From the NCBI GenBank assembly GCA_030826265.1, contig JAPJOH010000001.1:62001-126000 (forward strand): a DNA stretch of 64,000 nt, in the 5' to 3' direction. The notes beneath the pieces are model-generated. The model did not search any database and had not been told where the DNA came from. It worked only from the letters and a program-made list of their open reading frames with translations. Of the stretch, positions 31,368-40,946 are shown one piece after another. The position numbers and the translations under genes were made by a program. The DNA comes from Collinsella aerofaciens (GTDB taxonomy: Bacteria; Actinomycetota; Coriobacteriia; Coriobacteriales; Coriobacteriaceae). The number at the start of each line of letters is the position of its first letter. Positions within the stretch are counted from its first letter, which is position 1.

Positions 31368-32281
31368 CGTTTCTGTTTGCCGGCCAGGGTGCCCAGCACC
31401 CCGCGATGGGCGTCGACTTGATCGAGACATCGCCGGCGGCCGCCGAGGTGTTCGCCATTGCCGATGAGGTGCGCCCGGGGACGAGCGAGCAGTGCCGGAG
31501 CGCCTCCAAGGAGGAGCTCTCGCAGACCGAGAACACGCAGCCTTGCGTGTTCGTGCACGACTTGGCTGTCGCCGTCGCCCTGCGCGAGCGCGGCGTGGTG
31601 CCTGCCGCCTGTGCGGGATTCTCGCTGGGCGAGGTCGCTGCACTCACCTTTGCGGGGGCATTCGATACGCGAGCGGGTTTTGAGCTCGTGTGTGAGCGCG
31701 CGGCATTGATGGCCACGGCGGCCGAGCGTCACCCCGGCGGCATGCGCGCCGTCATCAAACTTGATGCTGCGCAAGTCGAGAACCTGGCTGCGCAGGCCGG
31801 CGAGGACTGCTGGCCGGTCAACTACAACAGTCCCCAGCAGACGGTTGTGGCCGGAGCGCCCGATGCACTGCAGACCCTCGACGTCCTAGTAAAAGAGGCT
31901 GGCGGCCGGGCCATGAAGGTCGCGGTGTCGGGTGCATTCCATAGCCCCTATATGGCCGAGGCGACTGAGGGACTGGCGACGTATATCCAAGCCGGCCACG
32001 CGCCGTCTCCGCTGCTGATTCCGGTCATGGCAAATATGACGGCGGCGCCCTATCCGGCGGACTCGCGAGCAGTATCGGATGTCTTGGCCAACCAGGTGAG
32101 CAATGCCGTTCGCTGGGTCGACACGCTGCATACTCTGCAGGATCAGGGCATCGACACGTTTATTGAGGTCGGTCCTGGCAAAACGCTGTCGGGCCTGGTC
32201 AAGCGTACGCTGAGCGACGTTCGCGTGTATTCGTGCGAAACGGCCGAGCAGGTCGCAGCTATTGCCGATGAGCTCGCATAG
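31355..32281 (+). CDS. fabD: Malonyl-CoA:ACP transacylase
   Basis: Loads malonyl groups onto ACP. The 308-residue chain has FLFAGQGAQHPAMG at the start, the nucleophile Ser90 in GFSLGEVAAL, and the active-site His in SGAFHSPYM. VEVGPGKTLSGLVKR-type C-terminal sequence is present (here IEVGPGKTLSGLVKR). The ATG lies inside the end of fabK. Confidence 0.96.
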   Translation: MGSVAFLFAGQGAQHPAMGVDLIETSPAAAEVFAIADEVRPGTSEQCRSASKEELSQTENTQPCVFVHDLAVAVALRERGVVPAACAGFSLGEVAALTFAGAFDTRAGFELVCERAALMATAAERHPGGMRAVIKLDAAQVENLAAQAGEDCWPVNYNSPQQTVVAGAPDALQTLDVLVKEAGGRAMKVAVSGAFHSPYMAEATEGLATYIQAGHAPSPLLIPVMANMTAAPYPADSRAVSDVLANQVSNAVRWVDTLHTLQDQGIDTFIEVGPGKTLSGLVKRTLSDVRVYSCETAEQVAAIADELA

Positions 32282-32311
32282 CCCACAGGGCTGTAACCCG
32301 AAAGGAATGAC

Positions 32312-33085
32312 ATGGGCGACTTGAACAACGGCGCGCTCGAGCGCAACGACTCACGCCGTGTGGCACTGGTCACGGGCGGCTCGCGGGGAATCGGCCGCGC
32401 TTGTGCGGTTGGCTTGGCGGAGGACGGCTTTGATATTGCCGTCGTCTATGCCGGTAGCGTCGATGCCGCGCGCGAGACATGCGGAGCCTGCGAGATGGTT
32501 GGCGCCACGGCGCGCGCATATCAATGCGACGTGGCAGACCCCGCTGCCGTCAATGCGTGCGTGGAAGCGGTCCTCAACGACTTTGGCTCCATTTGGGCGC
32601 TCGTCAACAACGCCGGCATCACGCGCGACGGCCTGCTCATGCGTATGGGTGACGATGCCTTCGACCGCGTGCTCGATGTCAATCTCAAGGGCACGTTCAA
32701 TACGACGCGCGCACTCACCAAGACCTTTATGCGCCAGCGCGGCGGTTGCGTCATCAACATGAGCTCGGTTGTGGGCCTGATGGGCAATGCCGGGCAGGCT
32801 AACTACGCTGCCTCCAAGGCGGGCGTCATCGGCCTGACCAAGGCGGTAGCGCGCGAGCTTGCGCCCCGCGGCGTACGAGTGAACGCGGTCGCACCCGGGT
32901 TTGTCGAGACGGATATGACGGCAAAGCTCTCGGAGAAGGTTCGCGCGGCAACCGAGGAGCAGATTCCCCTAAAGCGCATGGCGCGCCCCGAGGAAGTGGC
33001 CGGCGTGGTGCGCTTTTTGGCGAGCGATGCGGCTGCCTACATTACGGGCGAGGTCGTACGCGTCGACGGCGGAATGGCGATGTAG
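32312..33085 (+). CDS. fabG: 3-oxoacyl-ACP reductase
   Basis: NADPH-dependent short-chain dehydrogenase, 257 residues. It has the cofactor loop TGGSRGIGRACA, the NNAG motif (VNNAGITRDGLLMRM), the catalytic Ser in NMSSVVGLMGNAGQ and YAASKAG, and the C-terminal ITGEVVRVDGGMAM. The N-terminal 13 residues before the Rossmann fold are an extension. The ATG follows GAAAGGAATGAC. Confidence 0.96.
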   Translation: MGDLNNGALERNDSRRVALVTGGSRGIGRACAVGLAEDGFDIAVVYAGSVDAARETCGACEMVGATARAYQCDVADPAAVNACVEAVLNDFGSIWALVNNAGITRDGLLMRMGDDAFDRVLDVNLKGTFNTTRALTKTFMRQRGGCVINMSSVVGLMGNAGQANYAASKAGVIGLTKAVARELAPRGVRVNAVAPGFVETDMTAKLSEKVRAATEEQIPLKRMARPEEVAGVVRFLASDAAAYITGEVVRVDGGMAM

Positions 33086-33124
33086 AAACCAGGGCCGAAG
33101 AACGGCTTGGATGAGGAGACCATG

Positions 33125-34372
33125 ATGGAACAGAGAGTTGCAATCACCGGTATCGGTGCCGTGTCGCCGCTCGGCAACACCGCGCTTGCCACCTGGGCGG
33201 CCATGTGCGCCGGCACGTGCGGCATCGGCCCGATCACGCACTTCGATACCGATGCGTTTGCCGTCAAGATGGCAGCCGAGGTCAAGGGCTTTGACGGCAA
33301 CGAGTACTTTGGCAAGCGTGACGCCAAGCATCTCGACCCCTGCGTTCAGTTTGCGATGGCGGCTTCGGACGAAGCCATGCACGATGCGGGCTTTGATGTC
33401 GAAGGCGCCATCGATCGCGAGCGCCTGGGCGTCTACGTGGGCTCGGGCGTGGGCGGCATGACGACGCTCGTCGACAACGTCCATACGATTGCCGAACGTG
33501 GGCCCCGCCGCGCATCGCCCTATATGATCGCGATGATGATCCCCAACATGGCATCGGGCAATATCGCAATCCGCCACAAGGCAAAGGGCCCGACCCTGCC
33601 CGTGGTGACCGCGTGCGCAACCTCGGCCCATGCGGTGGGCGAGGCGTTCCGCGCCATCAAGCACGGCTATGCCGACGCGATCCTCGCGGGCGGCGCCGAG
33701 GCCGCAATTATCCCCGATGCCGTTGCGGGCTTTACGTCCTGCCGCGCATTGACCACCAACCCCGATCCCGCGACGGCCTGCCGTCCGTTCGATGCAGACC
33801 GCGACGGCTTTGTGATGGGCGAGGGCGCCTGCGTGCTCGTGCTCGAGAGCATGGAACATGCGCAGGCGCGCGGTGCGCACATTTATGCCGAGGTCGTGGG
33901 CTACGGCAACACCGATGATGCCTATCACATCACGAGCCCTGATCCCGAGGCTGCCGGCATTGCCCGCGCGATATCGCTGGCGGTGACCGAGGGCGACGTC
34001 AAGCCTTCCGAGGGTCTCTACATCAATGCCCACGGCACATCTACCAAGCTCAACGATTCGTCCGAGACGGCGGGCATTAAGCGTGCGCTCGGCGAGGACG
34101 CGGCGCGCGCCGCGCACGTCTCGTCGACTAAGTCGATGACCGGCCACATGATCGGTGCCACGGGCGCCATCGAGGTCATGGCCTGCGCCATGGCGCTCGA
34201 GCAGGGCGTGGTGCCGCCGACCATTAACTACCACACGCCCGATCCCGCCTGCGATCTTGACTACACGCCCAATCGCGCGGTTCGCGCCGACCTTACCTGG
34301 GCGCTTTCGACCAACCTGGGCTTTGGCGGACACAACGCCGCCATCGCGCTGCGTAGATATACGAGGAGCTAG
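33125..34372 (+). CDS. fabF: 3-oxoacyl-ACP synthase II (FabF)
   Basis: Chain-elongating condensing enzyme, 415 residues. The catalytic Cys164 is in VTACATSAHAVGEAFR, with His in NAHGTSTKLND and His in LGFGGHNAAIAL; the KSMTGHMIGATGA segment is also conserved. The ATG at 33125 is six bases after GAGGAG; the ATG at 33122 is possible but closer, and the one at 33107 is upstream of the ribosome site. It is the only FabF/FabB-type enzyme in the operon. Confidence 0.96.
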   Translation: MEQRVAITGIGAVSPLGNTALATWAAMCAGTCGIGPITHFDTDAFAVKMAAEVKGFDGNEYFGKRDAKHLDPCVQFAMAASDEAMHDAGFDVEGAIDRERLGVYVGSGVGGMTTLVDNVHTIAERGPRRASPYMIAMMIPNMASGNIAIRHKAKGPTLPVVTACATSAHAVGEAFRAIKHGYADAILAGGAEAAIIPDAVAGFTSCRALTTNPDPATACRPFDADRDGFVMGEGACVLVLESMEHAQARGAHIYAEVVGYGNTDDAYHITSPDPEAAGIARAISLAVTEGDVKPSEGLYINAHGTSTKLNDSSETAGIKRALGEDAARAAHVSSTKSMTGHMIGATGAIEVMACAMALEQGVVPPTINYHTPDPACDLDYTPNRAVRADLTWALSTNLGFGGHNAAIALRRYTRS

Positions 34373-34375
34373 AGC

Positions 34376-34849
34376 ATGGATTCCAAAAGACTTGCCGAGA
34401 TAGCCGATGTTATGGAGAACCGCGGCCTCACGCGCGTACGCGTTGAGGAGCCCGATGGCACCGCGGTCGAACTCGAGCGCGCGAGCGCCGCACAGCCGGT
34501 TGCCGTGCCCATGCCCATGCCGAGCGCTATGGCCGCTCCAGTTGCAGCTCCCACAGTCGCGCCTGCCGCACCGGAGCCCGCCGCGCAGACACCTGTTGCC
34601 GCACCGGAGCCCAAGGGCACCGAGGTGACCGCTCCCATGGTCGGCGTTTTCTATGCTGCCCCAGCGCCGGGCGACGAGCCGTTTGTGCACGTGGGCTCTA
34701 AGGTCAAGGCCGGCGAGACCCTCTGCATCATCGAGGCCATGAAGGTTCTCAACGAGGTGACGGCCGAGGCAGACGGCGAGGTGCTCGAGATCTGCGTGGC
34801 CGACGGCGACCTCGTGGAGTTTGGCAGCTGCCTCATGAGGATCGGATAG
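34376..34849 (+). CDS. accB: Biotin carboxyl carrier protein of acetyl-CoA carboxylase
   Basis: Carries CO2 on biotin between AccC and the carboxyltransferase. The 157 residues comprise an N-terminal region, a long Ala/Pro linker (about 45-80) and a biotinyl domain with Lys123 in IIEAMKVLNEV. It is the substrate of the BirA ligase encoded at 28996. It starts three bases after the fabF stop. Confidence 0.96.
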   Translation: MDSKRLAEIADVMENRGLTRVRVEEPDGTAVELERASAAQPVAVPMPMPSAMAAPVAAPTVAPAAPEPAAQTPVAAPEPKGTEVTAPMVGVFYAAPAPGDEPFVHVGSKVKAGETLCIIEAMKVLNEVTAEADGEVLEICVADGDLVEFGSCLMRIG

Positions 34850-34858
34850 GTGATGTCC

Positions 34859-35281
34859 ATGAACAAAGAAGAGCTCAAGAAGCTGTTGCCGCATCGCGAG
34901 CCGATGCTTTTGCTCGACGAGGCCGAGCTGGTGGGCGACGAGGCCCACGGCAAGATCACGATCACGGGCGACGAGTACTTTTTGCAGGGGCATTTTCCGG
35001 GAAACCCGGTGGTCCCCGGCGTGATTCAGTGCGAGATGCTCGCCCAAAACTGTTGCGTGCTACTGATGGGCGATGAGGAGGCGCGCGGCGCGACGCCGTT
35101 CTACACGAGTCTGGACAAGGTGCGCTTTAAGCGTCCGGTGCGCCCGGGCGACACGGTGGATCTGGTGTGCACCATCACGCGTGCGCGCGGGCCGTTCCGC
35201 TTTGCGACGGGTACTGCGAGCGTCAACGGTGAGGTTTGCTGCCGCGCCGATATGTCTTTTGCACTCATGCACGAAAGTTAA
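34859..35281 (+). CDS. fabZ: 3-hydroxyacyl-ACP dehydratase
   Basis: Hot-dog-fold dehydratase, 140 residues. LLPHREPMLLLDEAEL at the N-terminus, the catalytic His in LQGHFPGNPVVPG and Glu in QCEMLAQN are clear. The start is uncertain: the ATG at 34859 has AGGTG six bases upstream and fits the family N-terminus (MNKEELKKLLPHR). The ATG at 34853 and GTG at 34850 are in frame just upstream. Confidence 0.95.
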   Translation: MNKEELKKLLPHREPMLLLDEAELVGDEAHGKITITGDEYFLQGHFPGNPVVPGVIQCEMLAQNCCVLLMGDEEARGATPFYTSLDKVRFKRPVRPGDTVDLVCTITRARGPFRFATGTASVNGEVCCRADMSFALMHES

Positions 35282-35291
35282 GGAAGGCTTC

Positions 35292-36635
35292 ATGTTCGAC
35301 AAAGTGCTCATCGCCAATCGCGGCGAAGTCGCGGTCCGTGTTATCCGCGCGTGCCGCGATATGGGCATCAAGACCGTCGCCGTTTATTCCACGGCCGATG
35401 CGGACGCGCTGCACGTGCAACTTGCCGACGAGGCGTATTGCATCGGCGGCCCGCGTCTTGCCGAGAGCTACCTCAACGACGATGCCGTGCTCACCTGTGC
35501 CGTAAAGTCGGGCGCAAAGGCGATCCATCCTGGGTACGGCTTCTTTTCCGAGAAGGCGAGCTTTGTACGCGACTGCGACAAGTATGGCCTGGCGTTTGTT
35601 GGTCCTTCGGCCGAGGTGATCGACAGCATGGGCGACAAGGACGCCGCACGCCGAACGGCTGCCGCGGCGGGCGTGCCCATCGTGCCGGGCTGCGATTTGC
35701 TCAAAAGTCCCGAGGAGGCGACGGCCGAGGCCGAGCGCATTGGCTGTCCCGTGCTCATTAAGGCGCGCGCGGGCGGTGGCGGTCGCGGCATTCGCAAGGT
35801 CGAGCGCGTGGAAGATGCGGCAAAGGCGTTCATCGAGGCGCGTGCCGAGGGCGAGGCCGTTTTTGGCGACGGCGAGTGCTACATGGAGAAGTTCGTCGCG
35901 CCGGCGCACCACGTTGAGGTGCAGATTATGGCCGATAAGCAGGGCCATGTATTTTCGCTCGGCGAGCGCGAGTGCTCGGTGCAGCGTCGCAACCAAAAGC
36001 TGATCGAAGAGAGTCCCGCGCCGTGCCTCGACGGACACAACGACATTCGTGCTCGCATGCACAAGGCAGCGCGTGACCTGGCTCGTGCCGTCGGCTACGA
36101 AGGAGCCGGTACCATCGAGTTTCTGTATTCGGACGACGGCAATTTCTACTTTATGGAAATGAACACGCGCTTGCAGGTGGAGCATCCGGTTACAGAGTTT
36201 GTGACCGATACCGACTTGGTCAAGTGGCAGCTGCGCGTGGCAGCCGGCCAGCCTCTGCCCTTTGAGCAGGAGGACATGCCGGTCCGCAACCACGCCATGG
36301 AGTGCCGCATCAATGCCGAAACGCCGGACTTTCTGCCGTCCTGCGGAACGGTCACCGCGTTGCGTGTGCCGGGCGGTCCGCGCGTACGCTGGGATTCCGC
36401 CATGTTTACCGGTGCGAAAGTTCCGCCGTACTACGACTCTATGCTCGGCAAGCTCATCGTGTGTGCGCCCACGCGTGACGGCGCTATTCGTAAGATGCGC
36501 TCGGCCCTGGGCGAGCTCGTGATTGAGGGCGTGAGCGAAAACAGCGAGCTTCAGCTCGACGTGCTGGCAAACGACGAGTTCTTGTCGGGCATGTACCACA
36601 CCGATCTGATGGGGCATCTCTATGCTGATGAATAG
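35292..36635 (+). CDS. accC: Acetyl-CoA carboxylase biotin carboxylase subunit
   Basis: ATP-grasp enzyme that carboxylates the biotin of AccB. The 447-residue chain has MFDKVLIANRGEVAVRVIRA, HPGYGFFSEKASFV, the glycine-rich ATP loop KARAGGGGRGIR, and the catalytic EMNTRLQVEHPVTEFVT. The ATG at 35292 follows AAGGAAGG. The last 14 bases overlap accDA. Confidence 0.97.
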   Translation: MFDKVLIANRGEVAVRVIRACRDMGIKTVAVYSTADADALHVQLADEAYCIGGPRLAESYLNDDAVLTCAVKSGAKAIHPGYGFFSEKASFVRDCDKYGLAFVGPSAEVIDSMGDKDAARRTAAAAGVPIVPGCDLLKSPEEATAEAERIGCPVLIKARAGGGGRGIRKVERVEDAAKAFIEARAEGEAVFGDGECYMEKFVAPAHHVEVQIMADKQGHVFSLGERECSVQRRNQKLIEESPAPCLDGHNDIRARMHKAARDLARAVGYEGAGTIEFLYSDDGNFYFMEMNTRLQVEHPVTEFVTDTDLVKWQLRVAAGQPLPFEQEDMPVRNHAMECRINAETPDFLPSCGTVTALRVPGGPRVRWDSAMFTGAKVPPYYDSMLGKLIVCAPTRDGAIRKMRSALGELVIEGVSENSELQLDVLANDEFLSGMYHTDLMGHLYADE

Positions 36636-38346
36636 AAAAGCGAAGACGGTCAATGTCCTTGAGGGGCCGATAACCGAGTCGTGCGCCGAGTTTCCCGCAC
36701 GCCACGTGTTTATCAAGTGCCCGGAGTGCCGCCGTGTGATCGATGAGGCACGCCTGCACGACAACCTCGAGGTCTGCCCTCGTTGCGGCAAACACTTTCG
36801 CGTGAGCGGTCGCGCGCGCATGCGCATGACGGTCGACGAGGGCACGTTTGAGGAGTGGGATGCCAATCTGGCGTCGGAGGACTTCCTCTCGTTTCCCGGC
36901 TATGCCGACAAGCTTAAGAGCGTGTGCGAGCGTTCGGGCGAGCGCGACGCCGTTGTGTGCGGCAGGGGCAAAATCTGCGGTTGCGATACCGCGCTCTTCT
37001 TTATGGACGCCAACTTTATGATGGGCTCGATGGGTTCCGTGGTGGGCGAGAAGATCTGTCGCACATTTGAGCGAGCGACCGAGCTTGGATTGCCAGTTGT
37101 CGGCTTTACCGTTTCGGGCGGTGCGCGCATGCAAGAGGGCGTGACATCGCTTATGCAGATGGCCAAGATTTCTGCGGCGGTTAGGCGCCACAGTGAGGCG
37201 GGCGGCCTGTATATCACGGTGCTCACTGACCCCACGACCGGAGGCGTAACCGCGAGCTTTGCCATGGAGGGCGATATTATCCTGGCCGAGCCCGATGCCC
37301 TGACGGCATTTGCCGGCCCGCGCGTGATCGAGCAGAACATGCACAAGCGCCTGCCCAAGGGATTCCAGCGCTCCGAGTTTTTGCTGGAGCACGGCTTTTG
37401 CGATGCCGTTGTTCCGCGTGGCGAGATTGCGCTCACGGTAGGCGAGCTGCTGGCACTGCACGAAGGGCACGCGCCCGGCCTGGGGGCACCGCATGAGATC
37501 GTGCATACGGGTCGTCGCGGCAAAAAGCTGGGACACTTGTTCAAGCGCTCGACCGCACCAAAAACCGCGCTCGAGATTGTCAAGCAGACCCGCTCGGCAG
37601 ATCGCGCCACGGCGGGCGAGATGATCTCGCTGGGCCTGGATGGATTTGTGGAGCTGCATGGCGACCGTTACTTTGGCGACGACGCCGCCGTGGTGGCTGG
37701 CATTGGCTGGAAAGACGGGCGACCCGTGACGGTTATCGCCGTCGAGCGCGGTACCACGACCAAAGAGCGCATGCGTCGCAACTTTGGTATGGCACATCCC
37801 GAGGGCTACCGCAAAGCGCGTCGCCTTATGCGCCAGGCCGAAAAGTTTGGTCGACCGGTTCTGTGTCTGGTCGATACTTCGGGCGCGTTTTGCGGCATCG
37901 GTGCCGAGGAGCGCGGCCAGGGCGAGGCGATTGCCCAGAATCTCATGGAGATGAGCGGCCTCAAGACGCCGATTGTCTCGGTGGTGACAGGCGAGGGCGG
38001 CTCTGGTGGCGCGCTGGCGCTGTCCATGGCCGACCGCATCCTGATGCTCTCGAGCTCGGCCTATTCGGTCGTGAGCCCCGAGGCCTGTGCGTCGATCCTG
38101 TGGAAGGATACCGAGCGCGCGAATGAGGCCGCCGAGGCGCTTAAGCTCACGGCCCCCGATCTGTTGGCGCTCGGCATCATCGACGGCATTGTTGACGATA
38201 GGGGCCTGTCGCATGAGGAGATCGCCGGTGCCGTCATGTCCTCGGCATTTGATGCCTTCGATACGCTTGGGCAGCTCGACGACGCGACCCTCACAAACCT
38301 CCGCTACGAAAAGTACCGCGCAATCGGTCGATACCGCACGATGTGA
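36622..38346 (+). CDS. Fused acetyl-CoA carboxylase carboxyltransferase beta-alpha
   Basis: A single chain of 574 residues carrying both carboxyltransferase subunits (AccD then AccA), which are separate in E. coli. The N-terminal part has a four-Cys zinc ribbon (CPECRRV, CPRCGKHF) and GSMGSVVGEK, then SGGARMQEGVTSLMQMAKIS. The C-terminal part from about residue 310 has the AccA pattern (GDRYFGDDAAVVAGIGWKDG, RNFGMAHPEGYRKARRLMRQ, TGEGGSGGALALSMAD). The result transfers CO2 from biotin to acetyl-CoA. The gene overlaps accC and closes the fatty acid operon. No terminator follows before the EIIC gene 40 bases later. Confidence 0.95.
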   Translation: MLMNRKAKTVNVLEGPITESCAEFPARHVFIKCPECRRVIDEARLHDNLEVCPRCGKHFRVSGRARMRMTVDEGTFEEWDANLASEDFLSFPGYADKLKSVCERSGERDAVVCGRGKICGCDTALFFMDANFMMGSMGSVVGEKICRTFERATELGLPVVGFTVSGGARMQEGVTSLMQMAKISAAVRRHSEAGGLYITVLTDPTTGGVTASFAMEGDIILAEPDALTAFAGPRVIEQNMHKRLPKGFQRSEFLLEHGFCDAVVPRGEIALTVGELLALHEGHAPGLGAPHEIVHTGRRGKKLGHLFKRSTAPKTALEIVKQTRSADRATAGEMISLGLDGFVELHGDRYFGDDAAVVAGIGWKDGRPVTVIAVERGTTTKERMRRNFGMAHPEGYRKARRLMRQAEKFGRPVLCLVDTSGAFCGIGAEERGQGEAIAQNLMEMSGLKTPIVSVVTGEGGSGGALALSMADRILMLSSSAYSVVSPEACASILWKDTERANEAAEALKLTAPDLLALGIIDGIVDDRGLSHEEIAGAVMSSAFDAFDTLGQLDDATLTNLRYEKYRAIGRYRTM

Positions 38347-38386
38347 CAAAGGGACAGCCCGCATGTCATATTGGGAAAGGCATTCC

Positions 38387-39601
38387 ATGCTACAAGTTTC
38401 TAACACCTCGTTTACAACGTCGGTTTCATCAAACGCCATGGCCGTGGTGGACTATCTGTCCAAAAGCATGATGTCGGCGCTGCCGTTTATTGTCTGCGCG
38501 GCGTTGTTCCGCACCGTCGCTGTCATTATGGGCGAAGGCATGCTGGGCCTGTGGTCTGCCGATTCCGATATCTATCGCCTGTTCTACAGTTGGCTCTATA
38601 ACGCCGGCTACTACTTTTTGCCCATTTATCTTGGTTGGGCGGCCGCCCGCCAGCTCGGTTGCTCGGAGCAGCTGGGCATGATGCTGGGCGGCGTATTGAT
38701 TGCACCCGATTTACTCAAGCTTGTCGATGCCGCATCGACGACGGGGGCATCGATGACTTCCGTGTATGGTCTGCTTCCTGCGCCGGTCAACGATTACACG
38801 ACGACTGTTATTCCGGTTCTCATCTCGGTGCCCGTGCTATGGCGAGTGGAGTGTTTCTTTAAGCGCGTTATCCCTAAGGCCGTGGCGTTTTCGTTCGTTC
38901 CGTTTGCGACCATGCTTGTCATGGTTCCGGTTTCGTTGTGTATTACGGCGCCGGCGGGCAGCTATCTGGGCATGCTGTTGGGCCAGCTTATGTTTATGCT
39001 TGGCAATTCCGGTGGCATCGTGTCGCTGTTCACGCTCATGGGGCTTGCCGCGGGCTGGGAGTTTCTAAAGATCGCGGGTGTCAGCAACGTTGTCCTATCG
39101 CTCGCCTATGCGCAGTTTATGAGTGTGGGAACGGATTCGTGCATCCTGATCGCCGCGACGATGGCGACGTTCGCTGTTTGGGGCATGCCTTTTGGCGCGT
39201 CGCTTCGCGTTGCGGATAAGGACGAGAAGGCGCTCATGCTGGGCTATTCAATCTCGGGTGTTCTTGGCGGCGTAAGCGAGCCGGCGCTGTACGGTTGCGG
39301 CTTTAAATATGGCAGGTGCCTGACGTGCATGGCCATTGGCGGCGCCGTCGGAGGCCTTGTTGCGGCCGTGGGCCACGTTACGGCCTATACCATCGGCATG
39401 ACGAATGTCCTCATGGTCATTGGCTTTGCCACGGGCGGCATCTCGAACCTGCTGCGGTGCTGCGCTGCCGGCGGCACGGCATTTGCGGTGTCTGCGGCGC
39501 TGAGCTACTGCTTTGGTGTGGTGCCGACGAAGGGGCAGGCGACGGGGGACGGAGCCGATTCGCTCGAAACAGTGGCGAGCGCTGCTGAAGCAAGCGCGTA
39601 A
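38387..39601 (+). CDS. PTS EIIC-type permease lacking IIA and IIB domains
   Basis: Membrane protein of 404 residues with about 10 hydrophobic segments. It has the glucose/beta-glucoside EIIC signatures GGVLIAPDLLKLVDA, VSEPALYGCGFKYGR and a C-terminal gated core. No IIB phosphocysteine domain follows. It either uses IIA/IIB proteins encoded elsewhere (the IIA at 1568 is one candidate) or works without them. The ATG at 38387 follows GGGAAAGG; an in-frame ATG at 38363 is possible. The substrate is unknown. It lies just after the fatty acid operon and may be co-transcribed. Confidence 0.85.
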   Translation: MLQVSNTSFTTSVSSNAMAVVDYLSKSMMSALPFIVCAALFRTVAVIMGEGMLGLWSADSDIYRLFYSWLYNAGYYFLPIYLGWAAARQLGCSEQLGMMLGGVLIAPDLLKLVDAASTTGASMTSVYGLLPAPVNDYTTTVIPVLISVPVLWRVECFFKRVIPKAVAFSFVPFATMLVMVPVSLCITAPAGSYLGMLLGQLMFMLGNSGGIVSLFTLMGLAAGWEFLKIAGVSNVVLSLAYAQFMSVGTDSCILIAATMATFAVWGMPFGASLRVADKDEKALMLGYSISGVLGGVSEPALYGCGFKYGRCLTCMAIGGAVGGLVAAVGHVTAYTIGMTNVLMVIGFATGGISNLLRCCAAGGTAFAVSAALSYCFGVVPTKGQATGDGADSLETVASAAEASA

Positions 39602-39639
39602 ACCCGTGCGACACAAGGACGATTCCTTTGCCACATTCT

Positions 39640-39672
39640 AAGGCCGTGGCCCGTGTGGTTTGCGGCCTTTTT
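39640..39672 (+). terminator. Terminator after the EIIC gene
   Basis: The stem AAGGCCG / CGGCCTT has a 16-base loop and is followed by TTT. Confidence 0.7.
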
Positions 39673-39699
39673 GTATCTGTGGGGCAAAGTGGCTACACT
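39671..39699 (+). promoter_or_regulatory. Predicted promoter of the CDF gene
   Basis: TTGTAT and TACACT are separated by 17 bases, about 55 bases before the CDF start and overlapping the T run of the upstream terminator. Confidence 0.5.
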
Positions 39700-39752
39700 A
39701 CAATCCGTTTGAGCAATAGATATTATAGATAGCACCGTGGGGGCGGATGTAG

Positions 39753-40907
39753 ATGGTCGAGTGGATTGTTAAGCGTGCGCAGGGCGACCGTGCGCGCGTG
39801 GGCACGTTGACGGGCGTGGTGTGTATTCTCGCCAATGTGGCACTATGCGCTGCGAAGGGCGCAATTGGCGTGCTGTCGGGATCGGTTTCGATCGTGGCGG
39901 ATGCCATGAACAACCTGTCCGATGCCAGCTCAAACATTGTGAGCGTGCTGGGCTTTAAACTTGCGAGCAAGCCGGCCGACCCCGAGCATCCTTACGGCCA
40001 CGGTCGCTATGAGTATCTCTCGGGATTGGTCGTGGCGGCGCTCGTGCTGCTGATTGGCGTTGAGCTTATCAAATCCTCGTTTGAGCGCATCATCCACCCC
40101 GAACCTGTCGAGTTCTCGCTTGCCCTGGTGGCAGTCCTGGCGCTTTCGATGGTCGTAAAGCTCTGGATGGCGGCCCTCAACAAAAAGCTCGGCGACCGCA
40201 TTGAGTCTGAGACGCTGCATGCGACCGCGCAGGATTCCAAGAACGATGTCCTAGCCACGGGCGCCGTGCTGGCGTGCGCGATTGTTTCGCAGGTGACGCA
40301 CATCAATCTTGACGCATGGGTCGGCCTTGCCGTTGGCGCCTATATTGGCTGGAGCGGTTTTGAACTCATCCAGGATACGGTGAGCCCGCTTTTGGGTCAG
40401 TCGCCCGATCCTAAGCTGGTCAAGCACATTCGAGACAAGATCATGAGCTATCCCGGCGTTTTGGGCGTTCACGATTTGATGGTTCACGACTACGGCCCGG
40501 GCAGGAAGTTTGCAAGTGCGCATGCCGAGATGGCGGCCGAGGACAGCCCGTTGGAAAGTCACGACACGCTCGATAACATCGAGCAGTCGTTTAGGGACGA
40601 AGACGGCATGATCGTTACGCTTCACTACGATCCCATCGTGACCGATGACCCCAAGCTGGCGAGCATGCGCTTGCGCATTCACGCCATGGCCCAGGAGATC
40701 GATAGCCGCCTCTCGATTCATGACCTGCGCTGCGTGCCGGGTCCTACGCACACCAACGTGATCTTTGACTGCGTGCGTCCCTCGGATCTGCAGATGAGTG
40801 CCGAAGACGTAAAGCACGCGCTGACACAACGGGTCGAATCGGAATATCCCAAGTCGATTGCCAAGATTACGATCGACGAAGACTACGTAGGGCATACCCA
40901 CGAGTAA
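39753..40907 (+). CDS. Cation diffusion facilitator (CDF) metal exporter
   Basis: Proton-coupled exporter of divalent metals such as Zn, Mn, Co or Fe, 384 residues. The N-terminal part has six membrane segments with the metal-site motif DAMNNLSDASSN in TM2 and HPYGHGRYEYLSG in the following loop; TM5 carries SKNDVLATGAV. The C-terminal cytoplasmic domain is longer than usual (about 170 residues), with VHDLMVHDYGPGRKFASAHA. The metal is not predictable with confidence. The ATG follows a GGGGGCGG stretch. The next gene starts 39 bases later. Confidence 0.92.
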   Translation: MVEWIVKRAQGDRARVGTLTGVVCILANVALCAAKGAIGVLSGSVSIVADAMNNLSDASSNIVSVLGFKLASKPADPEHPYGHGRYEYLSGLVVAALVLLIGVELIKSSFERIIHPEPVEFSLALVAVLALSMVVKLWMAALNKKLGDRIESETLHATAQDSKNDVLATGAVLACAIVSQVTHINLDAWVGLAVGAYIGWSGFELIQDTVSPLLGQSPDPKLVKHIRDKIMSYPGVLGVHDLMVHDYGPGRKFASAHAEMAAEDSPLESHDTLDNIEQSFRDEDGMIVTLHYDPIVTDDPKLASMRLRIHAMAQEIDSRLSIHDLRCVPGPTHTNVIFDCVRPSDLQMSAEDVKHALTQRVESEYPKSIAKITIDEDYVGHTHE

Positions 40908-40946
40908 GGCTATGCCGGCAAAGCAGGTTATGCAGAAGGGGAGAGC

